Origin: Snodgrassella alvi
GTDB taxonomy: Bacteria > Pseudomonadota > Gammaproteobacteria > Burkholderiales > Neisseriaceae
DNA length: 64,000 nt
NCBI RefSeq assembly: GCF_002777825.1
Contig: NZ_MEIR01000077.1
Coordinates: forward strand, 1-64,000
Reading direction: 5' to 3'
Part shown: positions 37,532-47,749 of the stretch, in pieces
Layout of the letters: each line of letters starts with the position of its first letter
Position numbering within the stretch: the first letter of the stretch is position 1
Made by a program: the position numbers and the translations under genes
The notes under the pieces: generated by a model
Told to the model about the DNA's origin: nothing
Seen by the model: the letters and a program-made list of their open reading frames with translations, nothing else
Databases searched by the model: none

Positions 37532-38929
37532 CTACTGAACAGTTTTAGGACGGTATCGCTCCAACAGCATATTATTGAATTTATTTTCAGGGTCTAGCCG
37601 CGCTTTAAGTTTAAAAAACTGCTCTGCTTGTGGATATGCGCGCTGAAACTGTTCAGGAGTTGCATGTAACTGATAAGGTAAAAAATAACTACCGCCGTTT
37701 GCCAGTACAGCATCTATTAACTCCCGAGTCCAAATACCTACCTGCTCTTTACTGCGTTCATCGGTAGCCTGCTGATAATAAATAACAAAAGCAAATACCT
37801 CAGTTCTGGCCCATGCCAGCAACGAACCGCTATCGGGATTTGCATGCCGAATAGAAATATTGACAACATTAACCTTATGTTTCTTCAGGATAGCAATTAA
37901 TTCGGGATAAAAATCATCAAACCGTTCAACCGGTATAAAATATTCTTCCAGAGCGAAACTTTTATTTTTTTCAGCAATAGGTTCCAAAAAGGACACATCA
38001 TAACTGGCTTCGTAATTACGCCACATTACTGGTTGCTTTGCATAGTCTACCTCATCATACAATTTGCGTAACTCTTTGCCAAAATGAGATGAAGCTACAA
38101 TTTTTATTCTTCGTTCCTGCTTACGTGAATGTTCAAAGCGTGATCTTAACCTGTCTGAAATAGTCAGAGGTTCTTGCGTCTGTTCAAACGTTATTAAACG
38201 AACTTTCTTAAAATCAGGTGGATACATTACAGCATTGTGAAATATTGCAGCCTTATCAGAACGAACATGTTGAGAGAAGTACTGATAATACTGTGTAATT
38301 GGCATCACTCTACTAATCCGTTTTACTTTAACATTATCAGCAAGCCGTAAAGTTACTTCTGTGATAACGCCCAAGCCACCATAACCACCAATAGCGCCAT
38401 AAAATATGTCCTGATTTTCTTGCGGACTGGCTATTACTACCGAACCATCAGCCAGCACAATTTTGAACTGCTCAACAGACAGGATAATAGGCCCTTCACC
38501 AATATAACGACCATGCACATTTACAGCCAATGAACCGCCAATACTGAAATTAGCAAAGCTTTGCATAATTTTTACTGATAAACCATAAGGATCAATTAAT
38601 TCCTGTACCTGACGCCAACTTGCACCGGCCTCAATGGTTAACAGCTTCTGTTCAGGATTAAAAGCAATCACATGATTCAGCTTGCGTGTATCTATCTGGA
38701 GCGCACCCGGCATCGCCGTTTGTCCGCCCATGCTGTATTTGCCTCCAGCGATGCTGATTGAACCTGAAGTACTTTTAACCAGCTCGGCGACTTGTTGGGT
38801 AGATTCTGGCTGCACAACAGCAGCTACTTGCACTGGTGTCATCCCAGTAACATCATTTACAATCACAGCATGTGTTTTAAACGATAGCAACAGGCAAAGA
38901 CAGCAGTACAACAAATTTAATTTTTTCAT
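37532..38929 (-). CDS. Secreted FAD-binding oxidoreductase
   Basis: 465-aa FAD-linked oxidase with a signal peptide (MKKLNLLYCCLCLLLSFKTH), so periplasmic. The FAD_binding_4 (PCMH-type) domain includes VAELVKSTSGSISIAGGKYSMGGQT and VQELIDPYGLSV, ASxGGSL-like FANFSIGGSLAVNVHG and GAIGGYGGLGVITEVTLRL; the C-terminal part resembles sugar-lactone oxidases (D-arabinono-1,4-lactone oxidase type). The real substrate is unknown. The start at 38929 matches the signal peptide; no binding site is evident. It converges with serC. Confidence 0.82.
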   Translation of the reverse strand: MKKLNLLYCCLCLLLSFKTHAVIVNDVTGMTPVQVAAVVQPESTQQVAELVKSTSGSISIAGGKYSMGGQTAMPGALQIDTRKLNHVIAFNPEQKLLTIEAGASWRQVQELIDPYGLSVKIMQSFANFSIGGSLAVNVHGRYIGEGPIILSVEQFKIVLADGSVVIASPQENQDIFYGAIGGYGGLGVITEVTLRLADNVKVKRISRVMPITQYYQYFSQHVRSDKAAIFHNAVMYPPDFKKVRLITFEQTQEPLTISDRLRSRFEHSRKQERRIKIVASSHFGKELRKLYDEVDYAKQPVMWRNYEASYDVSFLEPIAEKNKSFALEEYFIPVERFDDFYPELIAILKKHKVNVVNISIRHANPDSGSLLAWARTEVFAFVIYYQQATDERSKEQVGIWTRELIDAVLANGGSYFLPYQLHATPEQFQRAYPQAEQFFKLKARLDPENKFNNMLLERYRPKTVQ

Positions 38930-39074
38930 TATCAAGTAATATACTTTCGATATAGCCAAAGCCGATTAGCAATTTTACCTGTGCTAAAAAAGTAAATAAA
39001 AGATATATATTAGCTATATTTAATATAAATCAAATATTTTCATCAAATTGCAAAAAAATTGATAAATTTAGTTT

Positions 39075-39400
39075 TTATTTGATAATTTGAGTATCTATAT
39101 AATCCAGACTAATATCCTGATAGTGGGCACAGTGAGTCAGATAACCCTGCGCCAGAAAATCTACACCGGCTTTTGCTGTAGCCAATATTGTATCCGCACA
39201 CAGATTATCTAAAGCCTCAGTCTGACACTGTGCTTTGCACCTGCTTACTTACCTTGTGCGGTTTTTCTATCGACATAATACCCAGCAATACCAAGCCGAT
39301 ATCGATACGCAACTCCCAGAATATCCGCTTCCACAGCTATCAGATGACCTGCATCAACTTGGACTTGACGCACAATGGTCACAATAGTATTTCCGTGCCA
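39075..39400 (-). pseudogene. Remnant of NadC/ModD-like phosphoribosyltransferase
   Basis: On the minus strand, pieces in different frames read VDAGHLIAVEAD, LLGIMSIEKPHKVSKQVQS, and after a frameshift QTEALDNLCADTILATAKAG, then VDFLAQGYLTHCAHYQDISL, ending at a stop at 39075. The GVDF, LT and DISL spacing is that of the C-terminus of quinolinate phosphoribosyltransferase (NadC) and its ModD relatives, and IAVEAD fits the preceding strand. At least two frame breaks and no intact start remain. Assignment rests on motif recall only. Confidence 0.5.
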
Positions 39401-39423
39401 AAGTAATATAATTATCTTTAAAT

Positions 39424-39460
39424 TAAAATCACAGCATCCAGACTTATGCTGTGATTTTAG
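39424..39460. terminator. Terminator-like hairpin in decayed region
   Basis: AAAATCACAGCAT and ATGCTGTGATTTT form a 13-bp stem with an 8-base loop. T-rich sequence follows on both sides. It lies just upstream, in minus-strand terms, of the NadC/ModD-like remnant and may be the terminator of a lost gene. Confidence 0.65.
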
Positions 39461-39464
39461 CCAC

Positions 39465-40196
39465 CCATTTCTTACTACATAATTTGGGATTGCATGTAGA
39501 TTGGATAGGTTTTACAGGTATAGGTGAGTTTTGCCTATATGGGTACATTATCAATATCTGACATCCATGAGTTATGAAGCTAATTCCACTTAAATTGGAT
39601 TTAGCATAGCGCACGTTACCGTAAGTCTAGGCCTGCTCAATACAGGCAACAATCACTTCGCCATCTCATTGATACGCAGTAAACTTCAAACTACTGTTCA
39701 TCACACTATTTGACATCGTGGCCAGTAAAATAGCCAAATTCAGCCATCATTATGTGTATCTGGATATTACCCATGAGTTAATCTCTGTGGCATTGGCAGC
39801 ACATCATGTATATGCCAGCACTACCACCGATAGCTGGTCATACTGATGTATTTCAACTGTATATCATTGTTAAAACAGCCACCTATAGCAGAAGACTGCA
39901 TGGCACCAATCATCTGACCAGTAATTCCTCAGCTTGAATGTGTGGTAATCCAATAGATTGCTGCTAGTGTTTTCCAGCATTACAACAACAATCTCCAGCG
40001 GAACCACTAAATTCGGATACAAACCTGCCCAATTGCCAATAGCAGGAACTTTCACCGTCCGTACTCACAGATTTGTACCTAAACAGCACAATCTGAATAA
40101 ACTAACACTGGTAACCCCTCCTTAACGCTGGAATAAGCTGGCCTTAATCAGCAATTAATACGGATGAAGCATTTTATTCTTGACCAGCAAAAGAAT
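39465..40196. other. Non-coding stretch with probable gene decay
   Basis: No intact gene. On the minus strand between about 39640 and 40060 several frames hold protein-like pieces (such as PAIGNWAGLYPNLVVPLEIV, GQMIGAMQSSAIGG and AILLATMSNSVMNSSLKFTA) interrupted by stops, as expected of a decayed gene. I cannot name the family. Confidence 0.45.
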
Positions 40197-40715
40197 TTAT
40201 AAGCGAACTTTACGTTGCACACACTGCTTTCTGGCTGCCTCAACTGCCTGATTGAGTCTGGCTTCAGTAAGCGTGCCCAGTAATGTCTGCTGAAACCCGC
40301 ATCTAGGAGCCCGTACCTGTGTAAATGGTACACCACCAATCCCATTGCCTAATTGCTTCATCCAGGCACGGCTATCCGTGCCGGTATAGCGATACAATGG
40401 ATATCGTATAGGCACTCGCTGAGTAAAACGTTGTAAATTAGCATCAGTATCCAGAGCCACTCCTACCACAGCAACCGTACCTTTACCAGAACGCTGTTGC
40501 TGCTGATACCAGCGTGACAGCATGGGCATTTCTTTCCTGCAGGGCGTACACCAGGTTGCCCAGATATTGACCACAAGTATAGGCTTATCTTTTGGTAAAA
40601 CTGCAGCCTTACCCTGAGGCCAGCTTTGTAATTCTGCCGCCTGTAAACGAATACAACCTAAAAACAACACACTAAATAAAAATATTTTTTTTAAAAGCCG
40701 GGCTGACTGAGACAT
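40197..40715 (-). CDS. TlpA-like periplasmic thioredoxin
   Basis: 172-aa thiol-disulfide protein with an N-terminal signal or anchor segment (KKIFLFSVLFLGCIRLQA) and a thioredoxin fold with the active site NIWATWCTPCRKEMPML, near residue 55. Expected to reduce disulfides in the periplasm, as in cytochrome c maturation or peroxide defence. The cis-Pro region is GGVPFTQV. AAGGA lies close to the ATG. It diverges from arsC. Confidence 0.85.
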   Translation of the reverse strand: MSQSARLLKKIFLFSVLFLGCIRLQAAELQSWPQGKAAVLPKDKPILVVNIWATWCTPCRKEMPMLSRWYQQQQRSGKGTVAVVGVALDTDANLQRFTQRVPIRYPLYRYTGTDSRAWMKQLGNGIGGVPFTQVRAPRCGFQQTLLGTLTEARLNQAVEAARKQCVQRKVRL

Positions 40716-40992
40716 ATCCTTACCTGAATATTACATTTTAATAGCATTAATTATAGAATACTTCATATATAATTTAGTAGCACAAATAATAGGGAAGCAG
40801 TTAGCTTTCATTTCTATTCTTCTATCCTGCCGCCATCCACTAAATTATGTAACTAAAATCAGATAATCCATTTACATCTATCACAAAAATCAGCTTAACC
40901 CTTAGAATAATTAATAATACTTGTCAAAATTGAAAGTTTCGTCCACACTCCCAATTTAGATTTTTCATTTCTTTAGAAGTCCAGGGATAATC

Positions 40993-41349
40993 ATGACAAA
41001 TACCGTCATACTGTACCACAACCCGAATTGTTCCAAATCTCGCGCTGCTTTGTCCTTACTTCAGGTACGCAATGTCGACACCAAAGTTATCCCCTACCTG
41101 ACCGAACCATTAACCGAAGCACAGATTCGCGTACTGAAACGGAAACTCGCGATTAGCTCAGCACGGGAAATGATGCGCAGCAAAGACGATCTCTTTAAAC
41201 AACTGAATTTGCGCGAAGCCGATGAAGATACACTGATAGCAGCAATGGCAGCACATCCGATATTGATAGAGCGGCCAATAGCAGTAATTGGCGAACATGC
41301 CGCCATAGGGCGCCCGTTAACTAATATCGAAGCTTTACTTGAACAATAA
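40993..41349 (+). CDS. ArsC-family reductase (YfgD-like)
   Basis: 118-aa glutaredoxin-dependent arsenate-reductase family protein. The catalytic Cys is in YHNPNCSKSRAAL (residue 13) and the conserved RPIAV and GRP segments with substrate arginines follow. Stand-alone members like this one outside ars operons are often not arsenic-related, so the substrate is left open. AGGGA precedes the ATG. The next gene starts at the base after its stop codon. Confidence 0.85.
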   Translation: MTNTVILYHNPNCSKSRAALSLLQVRNVDTKVIPYLTEPLTEAQIRVLKRKLAISSAREMMRSKDDLFKQLNLREADEDTLIAAMAAHPILIERPIAVIGEHAAIGRPLTNIEALLEQ

Positions 41350-42009
41350 ATGAATGCCGGCACTAATTTTGGTTTCTGGTACTGTTTGCGTAGCGTTATC
41401 GTTGCCGGCAGCTTGTTTGTTGGAACCAATTTTGCCGTTAGTGTTGCTACAGTTTACCAATACAGCCATCCGCAAGTACTTAGTGAGGCCGATGCAGCAA
41501 TCGTACTTGGTGCAGCAGCATGGGATAAACGCCCATCTCCGGTTTTTCGCGAACGCATTAATCATGCTATTTATCTGTACCGTACCGGCAAAGTAAAAAA
41601 AATTTTATTTACTGGTGGCAGCTCCAAGAGCGGTTTTATGACTGAAGCCGCAGTTGGCCGGCGCTATGCAATCCGCCACGGCGTAGATGCCAGTGATATT
41701 ATCTACGAAAATCATTCGCGTGATACCTGGCAGAATCTGGTTAATGCACAAGCTATTGCCGAAGATAATGACTTAGGCAGTTTTATCATCGTCAGCGACC
41801 CCTATCATCTGGCACGTGCCAACTTTATGGCACGTGATCTGGGTTTGAATGTTCAGGTTTCGCCTACTCCCACTACCCGATATACCGCCACCCAATCTAA
41901 ATTACGTTTTCTGGCACAGGAAAGCTATACACTTATGATGTATCAATGGGTAAAACTTCTGGCGTATTTTCCGCAGCTTATTCATAAGTTACACACCAGA
42001 TTCTTGTAA
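41350..42009 (+). CDS. YdcF/SanA-like DUF218 protein
   Basis: 219-aa protein with an N-terminal membrane segment (about residues 12-35) and a periplasmic DUF218 domain: AAIVLGAAAWDKRPSPVF, ILFTGGSSKSGFMTEA, ENHSRDTWQNLVNA and IIVSDPYHLARANFMARDLG. This fold occurs in proteins tied to envelope barrier function (SanA, YdcF, ElyC). Its ATG follows the arsC stop codon directly, so translation is probably coupled. Confidence 0.85.
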   Translation: MNAGTNFGFWYCLRSVIVAGSLFVGTNFAVSVATVYQYSHPQVLSEADAAIVLGAAAWDKRPSPVFRERINHAIYLYRTGKVKKILFTGGSSKSGFMTEAAVGRRYAIRHGVDASDIIYENHSRDTWQNLVNAQAIAEDNDLGSFIIVSDPYHLARANFMARDLGLNVQVSPTPTTRYTATQSKLRFLAQESYTLMMYQWVKLLAYFPQLIHKLHTRFL

Positions 42010-42335
42010 TTATTTCGAATTCACTATCTTCCTGTATAAACTTATTCAGAAATCCCCGCCTTAACAGAATCAGCATACTTTTCATTTTATTTTATTACAG
42101 GTATTTATAAACTGAGAGCTGTTACAGCAAATTTCGCAAGGCTGAATAACTTTATAACTATTTCTCCCTGTACGCCATAGAAATACTGGTAAACATAGGT
42201 AGTCATTTTTTCCATACCCGATAATACTGGCTAAAAATCCGCCAAACGCCATTAACCCTGTCGGGCAATCAATAGTATGATTAATCCCTGACATCGAATC
42301 ATTCAACATATTTACTATTAGCAGAGGCTCTAATC
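42010..42335. other. Region upstream of hemL, no gene assigned
   Basis: About 325 bases. A 75-codon minus-strand frame (42082-42309) has no binding site or family resemblance. The hemL promoter must lie here but is not obvious. Confidence 0.4.
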
Positions 42336-43625
42336 ATGGATCGAAACCAGCAACTTTTCGAACAGGCAAAAGCCATTATTCCGGGCGGGGTGAATTCCCC
42401 AGTACGCGCTTTTGGCAGCGTAGGCGGCATTCCCCGCTTTATTAATAAAGCACAGGGAGCATATGTATGGGATGAAAACCAGAACCGTTATATCGATTAT
42501 GTTGGTTCATGGGGGCCGGCTATTGTCGGACATGCACATCCAGAAGTAGTTGCAGCAGTGTGTCAAGCTGCCGAAAAAGGCCTGTCTTTTGGTGCACCCA
42601 CTGAGAATGAAATCCGTATGGCCGAGGAAATTCGCCATATTATGCCCAGCATGGAGCAAATCCGTCTAGTCAGCTCTGGTACAGAAGCCACTATGAGTGC
42701 CATTCGTGTGGCCAGAGGCTTTACCGGACGCGACAACATCATCAAATTCGAAGGCTGTTATCATGGTCATTCCGACAGCCTGCTGGTTAAAGCCGGTTCC
42801 GGTCTGCTAACTTTCGGCCATCCCAGCTCAGCCGGTGTACCTGAAGACTTCAGCTGTCACACTCTGGTTCTGCCTTATAATGATGTAGAGGCACTACAAC
42901 AGATATTTACCAGCCAAGGCGACAGTATCGCTTGTGTAATTGTTGAACCGATTGCTGGCAATATGAATATGATTCCAGCCACAACTGAGTTTGTTAAGGC
43001 GCTGCGCACTCTTACTGAACAACATGGCAGCGTACTGATTTACGATGAAGTGATGACCGGTTTTCGCGTTGCTCTGGGCGGTGCACAGTCAATTCATGGC
43101 ATCAAACCCGATTTAACCACAATTGGCAAAATCATTGGCGGTGGTATGCCTGTTGCTGCTTTTGGCGGCCGCGCAGACATTATGGCCTGTGTTTCACCGT
43201 TAGGTGCTGTTTACCAGGCAGGTACATTATCCGGTAATCCGGTATGCGTGGCAGCCGGACTGAAAACACTAGAAATCATACAGCGCCCCAACTTTTACAC
43301 CACTCTAAGTGCACGTACTCAAGAACTCAGTAATGGACTGGCAGCAATAGCCCATGAAGCCAATATTCCATTCAGTACTCGCAGTATCTGTGGCATGTTT
43401 GGCTTTTACTTTACTGCCGAGCTGCCAAATTGTTTTGCAGACATGCAGCACTGCAATCAGGTATTGTTTAAAGCGTTTTTCCATACCATGCTGTCACGCG
43501 GTGTAGCCTTTGCGCCATCTGCATATGAAGCCTGTTTTGTCTCCGCTGCTCATAGCAGTGAAATCATTGCCGATACCCTCGGTCTGGCCGCAGAAGCATT
43601 TACCGAAATTGCACGCACTGTCTAA
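42336..43625 (+). CDS. hemL: Glutamate-1-semialdehyde 2,1-aminomutase
   Basis: PLP/PMP enzyme that converts glutamate-1-semialdehyde to 5-aminolevulinate, completing the C5 route begun by HemA (14546). The 429-aa protein has [60 protein letters not shown] and the PLP lysine at residue 265 in [12 protein letters not shown]. It is followed by a terminator. Confidence 0.97.
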   Translation: MDRNQQLFEQAKAIIPGGVNSPVRAFGSVGGIPRFINKAQGAYVWDENQNRYIDYVGSWGPAIVGHAHPEVVAAVCQAAEKGLSFGAPTENEIRMAEEIRHIMPSMEQIRLVSSGTEATMSAIRVARGFTGRDNIIKFEGCYHGHSDSLLVKAGSGLLTFGHPSSAGVPEDFSCHTLVLPYNDVEALQQIFTSQGDSIACVIVEPIAGNMNMIPATTEFVKALRTLTEQHGSVLIYDEVMTGFRVALGGAQSIHGIKPDLTTIGKIIGGGMPVAAFGGRADIMACVSPLGAVYQAGTLSGNPVCVAAGLKTLEIIQRPNFYTTLSARTQELSNGLAAIAHEANIPFSTRSICGMFGFYFTAELPNCFADMQHCNQVLFKAFFHTMLSRGVAFAPSAYEACFVSAAHSSEIIADTLGLAAEAFTEIARTV

Positions 43626-43640
43626 ATATAATAGTTATTT

Positions 43641-43680
43641 ACCGGCGCACACCTCATGCGCGGCAGACGCCGGTTTTTTT
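43641..43680 (+). terminator. Intrinsic terminator of hemL
   Basis: ACCGGCG (43641-43647) pairs with CGCCGGT (43668-43674), followed by TTTTTTT. Confidence 0.8.
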
Positions 43681-44314
43681 ACCAGTTCAGCAAACCACCT
43701 TAACTGATAGCCATGCATCTCCAGTATCGTTTTTCTGTTCAAGCACAGCACACCCGCTTTTTCATATTATTGAATCAATAGCGCTCTATTTATTAAACGC
43801 CATACTTAATTTATCGATCAACCACGCTGATAGAGTTTCTGATTAGAATACCTCCTGAGCAAGCTGCTTGATAAAGTGAGTACATACAAACCTTGTGTCA
43901 TCGTTTGCCATCGACACTCTCGTTATTTGCTGTAAATCATAAATTTAGTTTAGTTATAGCTAATTGTCATAATTATAAATCATCTATTTTTCTCCCTTCT
44001 TTCTTGCCTACCCTTTTAAATAGTGATTCACAGCAAATTTGCTTTTTACTGCCCTTACATTTGTTGCAGTCACGTTCATATCCATGATTTTTCTGCCACA
44101 TTTTCAGTACAATCAGTTCCGGACAATGACTTTAAATCTAAAAAATAAAATTAGCAAAAACATGAAATATAATAGATATATTATTATAAAATTACAAAAA
44201 AATAACAAAAAATAACAATTAGCTAAGTCTCGCCTAAGTATTTAGAGCCATACTGTGCATTAACAAGAACCGAGATGGTTATTGTCCCAAATTACTTTTT
44301 AATGGAGATCTGTC
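43681..44314. other. Long region upstream of Asr-like gene
   Basis: More than 600 AT-rich bases. No ORF with a binding site or RNA gene was recognised. The last ~150 bases should contain the promoter and any control site of the gene at 44315. Confidence 0.5.
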
Positions 44315-44599
44315 ATGAAAAAAATTACTACTGCTGTTGTAAGTGCTATTTTCGGTTTAACTGCTGCTGCCTCTTTTGCTGCACCTGTTGCTGCAACTAC
44401 CACCACCACAAACACTTCTGCTGCTACCACATCCGTTAAACCAGCTACTACTTCTGTTAAACCTGCCCCTAAAGCTGTAAAACCAGCTGCGAAAAAAACT
44501 CACGTAAAAAAAGTACATGCTAAAAAAGCCCATACTAGAAAAGCAGATGCCAGCATGACTACTACCAAGCAAACCACCACCACTACTGAAACCAATTAA
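44315..44599 (+). CDS. Asr-like basic periplasmic protein
   Basis: 94 aa with a signal peptide (MKKITTAVVSAIFGLTAAAS, cleavage after FAA) and a low-complexity mature part: Thr/Ala-rich, two SVKPA repeats, then a Lys/His-rich basic block (KKTHVKKVHAKKAHTRK) and a Thr-rich end. This matches the layout of the enterobacterial acid-shock protein Asr in composition; homology cannot be shown from such sequence. GGAG lies 7 bases before the ATG. It has its own terminator and is followed by a two-component system. Confidence 0.75.
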   Translation: MKKITTAVVSAIFGLTAAASFAAPVAATTTTTNTSAATTSVKPATTSVKPAPKAVKPAAKKTHVKKVHAKKAHTRKADASMTTTKQTTTTTETN

Positions 44600-44621
44600 T
44601 CAGCCAGCTGGTTAACATTAG

Positions 44622-44660
44622 AATAAAAACCGTTTCAGGAACTCTGAAGCGGTTTTTGTT
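44622..44660 (+). terminator. Intrinsic terminator of Asr-like gene
   Basis: AAAACCGTTTCAG and CTGAAGCGGTTTT form a near-perfect stem (one G-U pair) followed by a T-run. Confidence 0.85.
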
Positions 44661-44728
44661 ATCATAGACATCTCTAAGCCTGATTTCATACAGGCTGCTT
44701 ATCAGTCTATGTGGAAAAATGTTAACCC

Positions 44729-45391
44729 ATGCGAATTCTACTTCTTGAAGACGACAAAATGATTGCAGAAGCGCTAAGCGACATGCTTCATGTTGCCGGT
44801 TTCGCTGTCGATTGTGTTACAGACGGCCTAGCAGCAGAAAGTGCATTACAACCAGATATCTACGATATCGCCTTACTGGATATCGGTGTACCCAAGCAGG
44901 ACGGCTTAAGTGTGTTGCGCCACCTGCGCGCCAAAAACAGCGATTTACCCGTCATCCTGATTACTGCCCGTGATACCGTGGAAGAACGCATTAATGGTCT
45001 GGACAATGGTGCCGACGACTACGTAATTAAACCATTTGCTCCTGCTGAATTACTGGCCCGTATCCGGGCTTTATTGCGCCGGCGCAGTGGACATGTCAAC
45101 CCTGTACTAAGCAATGGCGTCATCACATTAAACCCGGCCACCAGAGAAGTTAGCGCCAATGGGCTGGTTACCCGCCTGTCAGCACGGGAATACGCTCTGC
45201 TTTACAGTTTATTGCTGCAACCGGGTACCATACTGTCCCGGCAGGAACTGGAAGAAAAAATTTATGGCTGGAATGAAGAAGTAGAAAGCAATGCCGTGGA
45301 AGTGGTCATTCATGGAATTCGCAAAAAGCTCGGCAGCAACGTCATTAAAAATGTGCGAGGACTGGGATGGCTAGTGGATCGACGCGGATAG
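44729..45391 (+). CDS. OmpR/PhoB-type response regulator
   Basis: 220-aa DNA-binding regulator. Receiver domain: the acidic pair in LLLEDDKMIAEAL, the phospho-acceptor Asp51 in IALLDIGVPKQDGL, the T/A segment ILITARD and Lys in YVIKPF. Winged-helix domain from about residue 125 ending in KNVRGLGWLVDRRG. It resembles the QseB/PmrA group. The kinase gene overlaps its 3' end by 25 bases. Confidence 0.95.
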   Translation: MRILLLEDDKMIAEALSDMLHVAGFAVDCVTDGLAAESALQPDIYDIALLDIGVPKQDGLSVLRHLRAKNSDLPVILITARDTVEERINGLDNGADDYVIKPFAPAELLARIRALLRRRSGHVNPVLSNGVITLNPATREVSANGLVTRLSAREYALLYSLLLQPGTILSRQELEEKIYGWNEEVESNAVEVVIHGIRKKLGSNVIKNVRGLGWLVDRRG

Positions 45392-46758
45392 TATCATCAC
45401 TACAATGGCGCTTATTATTAGTTTTAACCATTGTGGTCACCTTTATCGCCATTATTGGTGACATTCTTGCCTATCAGACCGCTTTTCGGGAAACTCAGGA
45501 TTTGCAGGATGCACAACTGGAACAGATTGCGCACTTACTTGACCCGCGCAGTGCCATATTGCGCAGAGATACACAGGAAGACCTCAACTTTCCCGAAAGT
45601 GCCAGAACATTGCCCAAACCCCGTGTACTAGCACAAACCCTTGATTCACCTTATCTCAATATCCTGATGGGTGATGACAATGCTGTACAGAATTTGCAGC
45701 AACTACAAGATGGCTTTCACAACTTTACCACTGTAGCCCGGCACTGGCGGGTCTATATCCTTAGTCGTGAACACGAACGCATTATTGTTGCCCAGCGCAC
45801 AGCATACCGCAATCATATTGCCAAAGACAGCGCACTGAGTGTAGTGTGGCCATTTCTTATTCTTATGCCTATCTTATGGCTGTTTACCGCCATCTGGATT
45901 CGCCGCCTGTTCCGAGCAACACAGGAAATGAGTACCGAATTAACTGCACGTAATGCCAATGATTTATCACCACTGGATACCAAGCACGTACCCACTGAAA
46001 TCCGCCCTTTCATTACCGCACTAAACCGTCTCTTCAGCCAGCTACAGGCTGCAATTGAACTTGATAAAAAATTTATCAGCCATGCAGCGCATGAATTACG
46101 CACGCCAATCACAGCACTTACCATACAGATAGGCCGTTTTGACGAACCGGATTTAACCATTCAGGAACAACACAAACTTATCGGACAAATCAAAGCCGGT
46201 ATAGCACGCACCGAACAACTGCTTACCCAACTTTTATCTATGGCCAGGGCACAACATCAGCAACAACAGCACCTTGTGCCGAATAATGTTCACACTGCCT
46301 TGATGCCGCTACTGCGCAACTTGATTGCAGAATTACTGCCTCTGGCAGAACAAAAACAGCAGAATCTGAGTGTCGACATCAGTGAATACATTAGACTGCC
46401 CATCAGCAGCAATGATTTACAGACCATTCTGAAGAACATTTTGGCTAATGCCATCAAATATACACCCGCCAACGGTCATATCTGTATTCACACCAGACAG
46501 AATGCAAACAATCGGCTGACTCTATGGATAGAAGACAGTGGCTATGGTATTGCTGAAACTGAACGAAAACTGGTATTCGAGCCTTTTTACCGCATTCTGG
46601 GTAATAATGAAAATGGCAGTGGCTTGGGATTGGCCATTGTTAAAACCCTGTGTGACCAATGGCATATTGCCATTGAACTGGCAGACTCATGCCTGAAAAA
46701 CAGCGAACAAAAGCCGGGATTGGCTGTTGGCCTAATATTCCGCATCAACAATACATAA
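45367..46758 (+). CDS. Membrane sensor histidine kinase
   Basis: 463-aa partner of the preceding regulator. Two membrane segments (about residues 13-37 and 157-178) bracket a periplasmic sensor domain of some 120 residues; a HAMP linker follows, then the H-box ISHAAHELRTPITAL, the N-box LKNILANAIKYTP and the G-boxes DSGYGI and GSGLGLAIVKTL. It resembles QseC/PmrB-type kinases. Starts inside the regulator gene, so translation is coupled. Confidence 0.93.
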   Translation: MASGSTRIVSSLQWRLLLVLTIVVTFIAIIGDILAYQTAFRETQDLQDAQLEQIAHLLDPRSAILRRDTQEDLNFPESARTLPKPRVLAQTLDSPYLNILMGDDNAVQNLQQLQDGFHNFTTVARHWRVYILSREHERIIVAQRTAYRNHIAKDSALSVVWPFLILMPILWLFTAIWIRRLFRATQEMSTELTARNANDLSPLDTKHVPTEIRPFITALNRLFSQLQAAIELDKKFISHAAHELRTPITALTIQIGRFDEPDLTIQEQHKLIGQIKAGIARTEQLLTQLLSMARAQHQQQQHLVPNNVHTALMPLLRNLIAELLPLAEQKQQNLSVDISEYIRLPISSNDLQTILKNILANAIKYTPANGHICIHTRQNANNRLTLWIEDSGYGIAETERKLVFEPFYRILGNNENGSGLGLAIVKTLCDQWHIAIELADSCLKNSEQKPGLAVGLIFRINNT

Positions 46759-46949
46759 ACTCAAATAAAATATACCGCCATTAATACCTGCTAAAATTCA
46801 TTAAAATTGAATAGCATAAACAACAGCCTAAATATTTATTACCCAGAGCACCACTCAAAATATTTCTCGGCAATGCTAACTGCAATGGCCAGATTTCCTT
46901 GCATCAAACCATATACTAAACTGATTTTCATTTAGTATGAATTAAAATA

Positions 46950-46985
46950 AAACAGAATTCCCTAGATGAGAATTCTGTCTTTATA
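46950..46985 (-). terminator. Terminator of upp
   Basis: ACAGAATTC (46952-46960) pairs with GAATTCTGT (46970-46978); on the minus strand it is followed by TTTTATTTT. It can also serve the plus-strand kinase gene. Confidence 0.7.
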
Positions 46986-47039
46986 ATTAGTACATCTCTC
47001 ACAGTCTACCAACAGACTGATTAAAAACTTACCAATAGT

Positions 47040-47672
47040 TCACCAGTGTTTGGTACCAAAAATCTTGTCACCCGCATCACCCAGCCCGGGGATAATATAG
47101 CCATTTTCGTCCAAATGGTCATCCAAAGCGGCAGCGTAGATAGTCACATCAGGGTGTGCCTCATTAACCGCTTTCACCCCCTCCGGCGCTGCTACCAGTA
47201 CCAGTGCCTTAATGTCCTTACAACCTTTTTTCTTAAGCAAGTCAATGGTTGCATTCATTGAACCACCAGTGGCCAGCATTGGATCAATAATCAGTGCCGG
47301 ACGTTTATCCATCTGACTGACAAATTTTTCAAAATAAGGTACTGGTTCCAGCGTTTCTTCATCACGCTGTAAACCCACCACGCTAATTTTGGCAGTAGGA
47401 ATTAAATCCAGCACCCCATCCAGCATACCCAGCCCAGCACGCAGAATAGGCACTATGGTAACAGTCTTGCCTTTAATCTGGTAAGCATCAATCTCACCAC
47501 ACCAGCCCTGCATTTTGACAATTTCTACATCAAAATCGCGGCTGGCCTCATAAGCCATTAACCGAGCCAATTCCTTTGTCAACGTACGAAAACGATAAGT
47601 ACTGCAATCATCTTCACGCATCAATGACAGTTTGTGCTTCACCAGAGGATGGTCAATCACATTAATATTCAT
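47040..47672 (-). CDS. upp: Uracil phosphoribosyltransferase
   Basis: Salvages uracil with PRPP to UMP. The 210-aa protein starts [15 protein letters not shown] and shows [20 protein letters not shown], the PRPP loop [14 protein letters not shown] near residue 130 and the uracil-binding [12 protein letters not shown] at the end. A TTG four codons upstream is possible but not needed. The PRPP comes from Prs (5348). Confidence 0.96.
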   Translation of the reverse strand: MNINVIDHPLVKHKLSLMREDDCSTYRFRTLTKELARLMAYEASRDFDVEIVKMQGWCGEIDAYQIKGKTVTIVPILRAGLGMLDGVLDLIPTAKISVVGLQRDEETLEPVPYFEKFVSQMDKRPALIIDPMLATGGSMNATIDLLKKKGCKDIKALVLVAAPEGVKAVNEAHPDVTIYAAALDDHLDENGYIIPGLGDAGDKIFGTKHW

Positions 47673-47749
47673 AGCCAGTTCCAAAAAATAATTCCTTAAA
47701 CACCCAAATCAAAACAACTACCGGGTTAGCCCCCCCAAACAGAATTTAG

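Noticed and set aside
42082-42309. 75-codon minus-strand ORF upstream of hemL
   Set aside because: No binding site, no family resemblance, and a mixed composition without signal peptide or domain.
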